From Hydrogenothermaceae bacterium (GTDB lineage Bacteria > Aquificota > Aquificia > Aquificales > Hydrogenothermaceae): a stretch of DNA of 5,491 bases. The notes beneath the pieces are model-generated. The model had not been told where the DNA came from, did not search any database, and worked only from the letters and a program-made list of their open reading frames with translations. This document shows positions 1-4,703 of the stretch, in pieces; positions within the stretch are counted from its first letter, which is position 1, and every line of letters begins with the position of its first letter. Made by a program: the position numbers and the translations under genes. The DNA lies in the NCBI GenBank assembly GCA_026985705.1, contig JALSPY010000015.1, positions 1 to 5,491 on the forward strand. Direction: 5' to 3'.

Positions 1-133
1 CAGTAAGATTCGCAAGTTCCTTAACTATCTCTAGTCCACCGGTACCAGCTCTATGTTTCTCGGCTAACTTTTTTTTCTCTTCAAAAAATTTATTTATTAT
101 ATTTTTTATATCCTTGGTTTCTGTTTTATTCAT
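1..133 (-). CDS. glnD: Partial N-terminus, probable [protein-PII] uridylyltransferase (GlnD)
   Basis: An open frame begins at the ATG at 133-131 and runs off the left edge after 44 complete codons. The start of the protein is a charged Lys/Glu-rich helix (MNKTETKDIKNIINKF) followed by KHRAGTGGLEIVKELANLT. The 'HRaGasG-evv--Lt-l-D' pattern is what I recall from the N-terminal helices of GlnD, just before its nucleotidyltransferase domain. GlnD uridylylates and de-uridylylates PII proteins in response to glutamine and so sets nitrogen assimilation. None of its catalytic motifs (the GSxxR-type nucleotidyltransferase motif, the HD domain, the ACT domains) lie inside the window, so the family call rests on one short motif. 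The ribosome-binding site is weak (GTGGTG about 7 nt upstream). The gene follows the M23 peptidase after 82 nt on the same strand. That a gene starts here is fairly sure; its identity is moderate. Confidence 0.55.
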   Translation of the reverse strand, partial: MNKTETKDIKNIINKFFEEKKKLAEKHRAGTGGLEIVKELANLT

Positions 134-162
134 TTCTATACACCACAAAATTAATTGGGTAA

Positions 163-190
163 ATTATATATTTAAATTTTTAAATATGAA
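163..190 (-). promoter_or_regulatory. Possible promoter for the partial glnD-like gene
   Basis: On the minus strand a perfect TATAAT (168-163) lies 16 nt downstream of a poor -35-like TTCATA (190-185). Transcription would begin around position 156, leaving a leader of roughly 20 nt before the ATG at 133. The -35 matches only partly, and TATAAT arises often by chance in sequence this AT-rich. The 82-nt gap after the peptidase gene makes a separate promoter reasonable. Confidence 0.25.
168..187. repeat. AT-only inverted repeat, 9-bp arms with 2-nt spacer
   Basis: ATATTTAAA (168-176) and TTTAAATAT (179-187) are perfect reverse complements separated by TT. The palindrome covers the spacer of the possible promoter for the partial downstream gene, a position typical of an operator. 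It contains no G or C, so it would form a weak RNA hairpin and could be chance. It is not followed by a run of U on either strand that would make it a convincing terminator. Confidence 0.3.
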
Positions 191-215
191 TCATTGAATG
201 TTAAAAATCATCTAT

Positions 216-1553
216 TTAACCTTTTCCATAAATACCTTTTAACTCATTATATTTGTCAAAAAATCTAGTTTTAAGCCATTTTCTATCTAACCATTCTATA
301 GGATTAACTTCTAATCCTTGAACTAACACTCCAAAATGTAGATGGTCTCCTAATGCTAATCCTGTTGTATCTGTATGGGCTATTATCTGACCTTTTTTTA
401 CAGTATCACCTTTTTTAACTTTGAAATCTAAAAGATGTGAATATAAAGTAAATACTCCAAGACCATGCTCTACTATTATTGTATTTCCGTATATACCTAA
501 AGATCCTGTAAATACAACTATTCCATCTTCTGCAACTGGAACTTCGGCATTTCTTATGGAAGCTATATCTATACCTTTATGATAAGCATCTCCTCCTTCT
601 ATTATTTTTCCTTTGTATTTATACTTTCTATAGTCTGCAAAACCTCCTAAAACTGCTGCTCTTTTCATTATTGTAAACTTGTCTTTAAACTGGGGTTTTA
701 AAAGAACTATATTTTTGGTTATTGAGTGTATCTTATCTTCATTCTCCTTTCTCATTTCAACATTAACATACTTGAATAACTCTATATCATTTAAAAATTT
801 TTTATTACCAGCTAAAATTCTTATTTTTCTCATTAGTTTATTGGATACTTTTATTAAAGACTTTCTGTATCTTTTCAGCTTAAATCTGTATGGAATTTTA
901 ACTGTTGTAATGTTTCCTGCTTTATCTTTAGCAGAAACAAATATTTCTTTTTTTGTTTCCCAATAGTAAGGATATGGAAAGACACAGGTATAAACAGATT
1001 TGTTTTTAAAAACACCTGATAAACAGTTAAATTTTAAATCTTCCATTTGTATATAGACTTTTTCTACATCATCGGAAACTTTGAAAAATGCGAAGGCTGT
1101 TCCTCCATTCATTATATATCTTTGGGAGTATAGATTGTTTATCTCTGGAGGTTCAGGGTCAACTATGAATTTAAGAGGTTTAACAGTTTTATTCTCAAAC
1201 AAACCTCTATCAGAGGCAGAAATAATAAGGTCTACTTCACCCTTTTTCAGTTTGTATTTATCGGCATCAATATCAACTTTAACTTCTTTTTCTTTTACAC
1301 CACTTGGAATGTCAATCTTTTTTACAAATTTGTTTTCTCCATCTTGAACTATGTAAATTGCTATTTCTTTTAAACCGGAGTTATCGTCCGAAATTTTAAA
1401 CTCTAAACTGTATTTTTTACCTATTATCTTTCTTAAGTTTTGATTTTTAAGTGATATTTCTGGGTCTCTAAAATCTACAATACCTTTCAGGTAGAGATAA
1501 ATACCCCCAACTATCATAGTTAAAATAACAAAAAGAATAAATTTGTCTCTCAA
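216..1553 (-). CDS. Membrane-anchored M23 (LytM/lysostaphin-type) metallopeptidase with Ig-like domains
   Basis: A 445-residue probable zinc endopeptidase that cuts peptidoglycan cross-links or peptides in the periplasm. Residues 5-25 form one hydrophobic segment, a signal anchor. Residues of about 30-130 and 133-225 look like two Ig-like beta domains; the second ends in AKDKAGNITTV, a common 'D-AGN' signature. The M23 domain spans about 295-420. It has H325 and D329 (HKGIDIA), H373 (YSHL) and H404-L405-H406 (GDHLHFGV), so all zinc-binding and catalytic positions are present and the enzyme should be active. The tail NPIEWLDRKWL fits M23 proteins with this architecture as I recall them from thermophiles and deltaproteobacteria. 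Cys177 and Cys190 are its only cysteines and could form a disulfide. The start is TTG, chosen because AGGAGG lies 5 nt upstream and the next Met (13) would cut the anchor. It follows leuA by 27 nt, probably in one operon. Confidence 0.93.
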   Translation of the reverse strand: MRDKFILFVILTMIVGGIYLYLKGIVDFRDPEISLKNQNLRKIIGKKYSLEFKISDDNSGLKEIAIYIVQDGENKFVKKIDIPSGVKEKEVKVDIDADKYKLKKGEVDLIISASDRGLFENKTVKPLKFIVDPEPPEINNLYSQRYIMNGGTAFAFFKVSDDVEKVYIQMEDLKFNCLSGVFKNKSVYTCVFPYPYYWETKKEIFVSAKDKAGNITTVKIPYRFKLKRYRKSLIKVSNKLMRKIRILAGNKKFLNDIELFKYVNVEMRKENEDKIHSITKNIVLLKPQFKDKFTIMKRAAVLGGFADYRKYKYKGKIIEGGDAYHKGIDIASIRNAEVPVAEDGIVVFTGSLGIYGNTIIVEHGLGVFTLYSHLLDFKVKKGDTVKKGQIIAHTDTTGLALGDHLHFGVLVQGLEVNPIEWLDRKWLKTRFFDKYNELKGIYGKG

Positions 1554-1558
1554 CTGTT

Positions 1559-1564
1559 CCTCCT
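1559..1564 (-). promoter_or_regulatory. Strong Shine-Dalgarno that decides the TTG start of the M23 peptidase
   Basis: Read on the minus strand, AGGAGG lies 5 nt before the TTG at 1553-1551 and inside the 27-nt leuA-peptidase gap. It is the best ribosome-binding site in the window and supports the non-ATG start. The nearest in-frame ATG (codon 13) would lie within the hydrophobic anchor. Confidence 0.8.
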
Positions 1565-1580
1565 CTTTTTATAATTATCT

Positions 1581-3137
1581 TTATATACTCTCTGCTATAT
1601 CTTTTTCAGTTAAAGATAAATATTTACTGTAAGCATTCAAGAATGCTTTTATACTAGCTTCTACAATATCTATTGACCAACCTTTCCCAACTACTTCATA
1701 ACCTTCAAAATCTATAGTAAGTTTAGCTTCTCCAATTGCATCTTTACCATAGGTTATAGCTCTAACATTAAACTCCTTAAGTTTAAATCTATCTTCTATA
1801 TTAAGAGCTTTACCTAATGCTTTCAATGTGCAATCTATTGGACCACCTCCAAGGACTGTGTAAGGAGACGTTTCAACCTCCTCAACTTTAAGTTTTACAG
1901 TTGCAGTAGGTATTACTGTATTACCTGTTAAAACATGGAAGTAAGAAAGTTGGGCTAATTTCTGATTAGTGCTAAGCTCATCAAGAACTAATGCTTCTAT
2001 ATCCTCATTAAATACCTGTTTTTTCTTATCTGCTAAATCTTTAAACTTTACAAAAAGTTTTTCTATCTGCTCGTCAGAAAGGTTATAACCTAACTCTTCA
2101 ACTTTAGTTTTGAATGCATGTCTTCCTGAATGTTTACCTAAGACTAAATTGCTTCCTTTTTTTATTTCTAATCCAATATCTTCTGGTCTCATTATTTCAT
2201 AAGTCTCTCTATGTGCCAATACTCCGTGCTGGTGTATTCCCGCTTCATGGGCAAAAGCATTATCTCCAACTATAGCCTTATTAGGCTGGACGAAACTACC
2301 TGTTATCTGACAGAGTAGTCTGCTACTTGGGTAAATTTCCTTTGTATTTATAGTTGTATAAACCTCTTTAAAATAATCATGTCTAACTTTTAAAGCCATT
2401 ACTACCTCTTCTATTGCTGCATTTCCAGCCCTTTCACCTATTCCGTTAACAGTCGCATGAACCTGTCTAGCTCCCTTTTTAATTGCTGATAGTGAGTTAG
2501 CTACTGCTAAACCTAAATCATTATGACAGTGAACTGATATAATAGCCTTGTCTATATTTGGAACATTGTTTTTTATATCCTCTATTAACTGTCCAAACTC
2601 TTCAGGTATAGCATACCCTACAGTATCAGGAACATTTATTGTTTTAGCCCCAGCATCAATTACAGCTTCAAAAATTTTAAAAAGGAAATCTCTATCTGAT
2701 CTGAAAGCATCTTCAGCTGAAAACTCAACATCATCAGTAAACTTTCTGGCAAATTTTACAGCTTTAACAGCCCTTTCCAAAACTTCATCCGGAGACATTT
2801 TTAGTTTATATTTCATATGAATTGGTGATGTTGCTATAAATGTATGTATTCTCTTTCTTTCTGCAGGTTCTAAAGCCTTACCTGCTTTCTCTATATCATT
2901 CTCCAGTGCTCTTGCAAGTGAGCATATAGTTGAATTTTTTACGACTTTTGCAACCTCATTTATAGCTTCGTAATCTCCTATTGATGCTGCTGCAAATCCA
3001 GCTTCTATTATATCAACTCCTAATTTTTCTAGCTGTAAAGCCATTCTAACTTTTTCTTCTTTTGTCATAGAGAAACCGGGAGCCTGTTCACCATCTCTAA
3101 GAGTTGTATCGAATATAAAGACCTTTTCCTTCTCCAT
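1581..3137 (-). CDS. leuA: 2-isopropylmalate synthase (LeuA)
   Basis: A 518-residue enzyme, close to the 523 residues of E. coli LeuA. It condenses acetyl-CoA with 2-oxoisovalerate to give 2-isopropylmalate, the committed step of leucine synthesis, in the cytoplasm. The N-terminal TIM barrel opens with DTTLRDGEQAPG (10-21), the family signature with catalytic R14 and metal ligand D15. HCHNDLGLAVAN (203-214) supplies metal ligands H203 and H205, and NGIGERAGN (231-239) matches the second family signature. HEAGIHQHGVL (297-307) and GKHSGRHA (334-341) belong to the linker region. Residues of about 390-518 form the regulatory domain, including LGGGPIDCTLKALGKAL, where leucine feedback usually acts. 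This full C-terminal domain and the signatures favour LeuA over homocitrate synthase; citramalate synthase is a less likely alternative. The ATG start is backed by AAGGAGA 6 nt upstream. It is first in a probable operon with the M23 peptidase, an unrelated function. No leader peptide or attenuator was recognised. Confidence 0.97.
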   Translation of the reverse strand: MEKEKVFIFDTTLRDGEQAPGFSMTKEEKVRMALQLEKLGVDIIEAGFAAASIGDYEAINEVAKVVKNSTICSLARALENDIEKAGKALEPAERKRIHTFIATSPIHMKYKLKMSPDEVLERAVKAVKFARKFTDDVEFSAEDAFRSDRDFLFKIFEAVIDAGAKTINVPDTVGYAIPEEFGQLIEDIKNNVPNIDKAIISVHCHNDLGLAVANSLSAIKKGARQVHATVNGIGERAGNAAIEEVVMALKVRHDYFKEVYTTINTKEIYPSSRLLCQITGSFVQPNKAIVGDNAFAHEAGIHQHGVLAHRETYEIMRPEDIGLEIKKGSNLVLGKHSGRHAFKTKVEELGYNLSDEQIEKLFVKFKDLADKKKQVFNEDIEALVLDELSTNQKLAQLSYFHVLTGNTVIPTATVKLKVEEVETSPYTVLGGGPIDCTLKALGKALNIEDRFKLKEFNVRAITYGKDAIGEAKLTIDFEGYEVVGKGWSIDIVEASIKAFLNAYSKYLSLTEKDIAESI

Positions 3138-3143
3138 TATTTG

Positions 3144-3150
3144 TCTCCTT
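3144..3150 (-). promoter_or_regulatory. Shine-Dalgarno of leuA
   Basis: AAGGAGA on the minus strand lies 6 nt before the leuA ATG (3137-3135). It supports this start over the next internal Met codons, which would remove the DTTLRDGEQ catalytic motif. Confidence 0.75.
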
Positions 3151-3194
3151 ATTAATAATTATTCTTATTAAGTGTAAATATATATAATGTAAAA

Positions 3195-3220
3195 TTTTAT
3201 CATTAAAAATTATGATAAAA
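3195..3220. repeat. Inverted repeat, 9-bp arms with 8-nt spacer; candidate operator
   Basis: TTTTATCAT (3195-3203) and ATGATAAAA (3212-3220) are perfect reverse complements around an 8-nt AT spacer. The element starts 57 nt upstream of the leuA ATG, where a leuA promoter or operator would be expected. Each arm includes a G/C position, so it is less trivial than the purely A/T palindromes nearby. Binding by a dimeric regulator is inference. A hairpin role is possible but would be weak. Confidence 0.4.
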
Positions 3221-3270
3221 GAAATATAGGAATAGGAAAAAATACTTGTTAATTTTAATACCTCATCTAC

Positions 3271-3297
3271 AGTTATATAAACAGCTAGTTATATAAA
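3271..3297. repeat. Direct repeat of AGTTATATAAA with 16-bp period
   Basis: The same 11-mer occurs at 3271-3281 and 3287-3297 with a 5-nt spacer (CAGCT). Each copy contains the palindrome TTATATAA. The pair lies 95-121 nt upstream of the GTG of the first plus-strand gene. Two equally spaced copies would suit a regulator that binds tandem half-sites. No known regulator is recognised from the sequence. Confidence 0.4.
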
Positions 3298-3323
3298 TTT
3301 TAAGATTACTTTGTATCGTATAT

Positions 3324-3357
3324 TTGACTAAATACTTTTTTTAGGAAAATATATAAT
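3324..3357 (+). promoter_or_regulatory. Possible promoter of the plus-strand cluster
   Basis: TTGACT (3324-3329) is a good -35 match and TATAAT (3352-3357) a perfect -10, but they are 22 nt apart, well over the usual 16-18. A shifted -10, TATATA at 3350-3355, still leaves 20 nt. Either the spacing is poor, only one box is real, or the promoter is of another type. A start near 3364 would give a short leader of about 28 nt before the GTG at 3392. Confidence 0.25.
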
Positions 3358-3379
3358 AAATATCTAAATCCATAAAAAA

Positions 3380-3384
3380 AAGGA
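3380..3384 (+). promoter_or_regulatory. Shine-Dalgarno that decides the GTG start
   Basis: AAGGA, at the end of a run of eight A, lies 7 nt before the GTG at 3392-3394. This supports the GTG as start, since no ATG lies in frame nearby and the encoded protein begins at once with the VGEQIPYFEF pattern typical of a redoxin N-terminus. Confidence 0.65.
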
Positions 3385-3391
3385 ATTAAAA

Positions 3392-3742
3392 GTGATTAAA
3401 GTTGGAGAGCAAATACCTTATTTTGAGTTTTTAGAAGGAATTAAAGGAAAAAGTCTTTATGATTTGAAACAAAAATATCATATAGTTATATATAAAGCTA
3501 AGGAAGATTTACTGGAGGAAAAGGAAGATGAATTTGAGAGGGCAAATATTAAACTTATTGATTATATACAGCTAACAACGAAGGATTTTTTAGATAAAAT
3601 AGGATTAAGTGATAAAGATGAGTTTATTATAATTGCAGATAGATTTGGTGTAGTTCAGTATGTATCTGATAAAATTCCATCATTTGAGGAGATAATGAAT
3701 ATAATCTTCTTTGCTGAAAATGAAGGATGTTGCTCTTTATAG
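3392..3742 (+). CDS. Thioredoxin-fold (redoxin-like) protein lacking the usual active-site cysteine, with C-terminal Cys-Cys
   Basis: A 116-residue cytoplasmic protein with no signal peptide or membrane segment. It opens VGEQIPYFEF (4-13), like the 'vGd-aPdF-l' start of AhpC/TSA peroxiredoxins, followed by a short linker, KGKSLYDLKQ, and a beta strand HIVIYKA (30-36). In peroxiredoxins and thioredoxins a TxxC or CxxC would follow this strand; here there is KAKEDLLEEKEDEFER with no cysteine. Later parts, EFIIIADRFGVVQYVSD (77-93), resemble the 'fiiDr-G-v' strands of the fold. The only cysteines are adjacent, C113 and C114, three residues from the end (EGCCSL). A classical peroxidase mechanism is therefore unlikely. 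Metal binding, a thiol-exchange tail or a scaffold role are possible. It starts with GTG and heads a probable three-gene unit, with 52 nt to the next gene. The fold call is moderate and the function unknown. Confidence 0.82.
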   Translation: MIKVGEQIPYFEFLEGIKGKSLYDLKQKYHIVIYKAKEDLLEEKEDEFERANIKLIDYIQLTTKDFLDKIGLSDKDEFIIIADRFGVVQYVSDKIPSFEEIMNIIFFAENEGCCSL

Positions 3743-3794
3743 AGAGTTAGTATAGATTAACTTAATTAAAATAAATATAAGAGGTTCTTCATAG

Positions 3795-4064
3795 ATGGCT
3801 TCAACATCAGCAGTTGATAAAGTATTGGAAGAAGTTGCTAATATGCATGCATCAGATATTATCCTCCTCTCTTTTGTTATACTTGGGGCTGGATTTCTTA
3901 CATACATCGTTTTACTGTTTAGAGACAAGAAAAAACCTGAGAAAGAGAGACGGTCCAAATTCGTTCTATTCCTAATAGCTCTAAATGTAAGTTTCTTCAC
4001 AACGGTGGTAATTTTTGTCTATAAGGTTTTATTAATAGGTTTAAAATATCTTTTTTCAGGTTAA
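3795..4064 (+). CDS. Small two-helix inner-membrane protein of unknown function
   Basis: An 89-residue protein that I do not recognise. It has two hydrophobic segments at about 21-42 (IILLSFVILGAGFLTYIVLL) and 56-82. Between them lies a very basic loop, 43-55, containing RDKKKPEKERR. By the positive-inside rule the loop faces the cytoplasm, leaving both ends outside. The first 20 residues are polar and mildly acidic. The ATG start at 3795 has GAGG at 3781-3784, a slightly long 10 nt away; Met17 is the alternative and would remove the polar N-terminus. It ends 7 nt before the lipoprotein gene, so the two are probably co-translated. An open frame on the opposite strand (4000-3737) is rejected, because this strand gives a coherent membrane hairpin and fits the operon direction. 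Confidence 0.78.
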   Translation: MASTSAVDKVLEEVANMHASDIILLSFVILGAGFLTYIVLLFRDKKKPEKERRSKFVLFLIALNVSFFTTVVIFVYKVLLIGLKYLFSG

Positions 4065-4071
4065 AATTAAA

Positions 4072-4671
4072 ATGGTTAGATTATTTAGCTTTTTAATTTT
4101 TATAAGCTTTTTAGTGTTATCCTGTTCACCTAGATATGAAACTGTCCACATATATCATCCACCTAAAAGTCTACAGGGAAAAAGATGTATAAAAGAGTGT
4201 GAAAAAGAAAAATCTAAGTGTAAAAAAGATTGCTTACAAAGGAAGAGAAAATGTTATAAAGATGCTATAAAATTAGCCAATGATTTATATAAAGAAAAAA
4301 TTGATATTTATGAGAAAGAATATAGAAACTATTTAACGATGTATAAGCAGTATAAGGAAGAGTTGAAAGATTGGGAGTATAGAAAGAGAGAATTGGAAGA
4401 AAGTTATTACTACTTTGATAGACTGTGCAAATCTGATAAGAGATTTTGTGGAGATAAGGATTTTTATTATAAACTACTTATAGATTGGAAAACTAAAAGA
4501 CCTTATCCCCCAGATAAACCAACAAAACCATCTCTATCAAAATTAATAAATCAGCAAAAAAATATATTATGTAGTTTTTCCTGTGGTTGTGAGGAAGAGT
4601 ATAACCTTTGTTTTAAAGAGTGTGGTGGAAAAATAGAAATAAAAAAAGTATGTATTGAAAATTGTGATTAG
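4072..4671 (+). CDS. Cysteine-rich lipoprotein with paired CX3C motifs around a charged helix
   Basis: A 199-residue secreted lipoprotein of no family I recognise. Residues 1-17 form a short signal peptide with a lipobox VLSC; C18 would be lipidated, and Ser at +2 suggests outer-membrane sorting by the E. coli rule. The mature part carries 14 more cysteines. C39/C43 and C50/C54 are CX3C pairs six residues apart, with C61 a further six on. C167/C171, C180/C184 and C194/C198 are three more CX3C pairs at the C-terminus. Between them, residues of about 62-118 are a Lys/Glu/Tyr-rich stretch likely to be helix or coiled coil. C119 and C126 follow, then a Pro-rich turn, KRPYPPDKPTKPS (142-154), and a second short helix. 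The pattern resembles disulfide-stapled helical hairpins; CXXCH haem sites are absent. Its ribosome-binding site is weak (AGG 11 nt upstream), so translation may depend on the preceding gene 7 nt away. The function is unknown. Confidence 0.88.
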   Translation: MVRLFSFLIFISFLVLSCSPRYETVHIYHPPKSLQGKRCIKECEKEKSKCKKDCLQRKRKCYKDAIKLANDLYKEKIDIYEKEYRNYLTMYKQYKEELKDWEYRKRELEESYYYFDRLCKSDKRFCGDKDFYYKLLIDWKTKRPYPPDKPTKPSLSKLINQQKNILCSFSCGCEEEYNLCFKECGGKIEIKKVCIENCD

Positions 4672-4703
4672 TTTTTTCTAACTATTTTCTAATAATTATT
4701 ACT

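Larger units (their letters stand above)
3138..3391. promoter_or_regulatory. Divergent regulatory region between leuA and the plus-strand cluster
   Basis: These 254 nt are almost entirely A and T and hold no supportable gene on either strand. They must contain the promoter of leuA (leftward) and probably that of the three-gene cluster (rightward), since the two units diverge here. Besides the two ribosome-binding sites, the visible structure is a 9-bp inverted repeat (3195-3220), an 11-bp direct repeat (3271-3281 and 3287-3297) and a 10-bp AT palindrome (3154-3163). I could not find a leuA promoter with both good -35 and -10 boxes, and I saw no T-box, leader peptide or riboswitch pattern. Confidence 0.6.

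Noticed and set aside
679..1347. Two open frames on the plus strand inside the M23 peptidase gene
   Set aside because: They are antisense shadows of a gene with complete catalytic motifs. Their hydrophobic stretches arise from reading Lys/Glu-rich codons backwards in AT-rich DNA.
2548..2820. Open frame on the plus strand inside leuA
   Set aside because: It is antisense to the conserved LeuA barrel, with no ribosome-binding site or recognisable motif.
3154..3163. Palindrome AATAATTATT just upstream of the leuA Shine-Dalgarno
   Set aside because: Ten A/T-only bases form palindromes readily in this composition. Nothing else marks it as a regulatory site.
3737..4000. Open frame of 87 codons on the minus strand opposite the small membrane protein
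   Set aside because: It overlaps the plus-strand gene almost fully, gives no coherent domain or membrane pattern, and runs against the direction of the cluster. The plus-strand reading has a ribosome-binding site and two clear hydrophobic helices.
4072..4671. Multihaem cytochrome or ferredoxin reading of the cysteine-rich lipoprotein
   Set aside because: There is no CXXCH motif for haem c and no CXXCXXCXXXC cluster motif. The cysteines are spaced CX3C.
4669..4688. Short stem TAGTT/AACTA near the end of the lipoprotein gene as a terminator shared with the convergent epmA
   Set aside because: The stem is only 5 bp with one G-C pair, and the T run that follows is just four long. It is too weak to call, although some termination signal is expected between these convergent stops.
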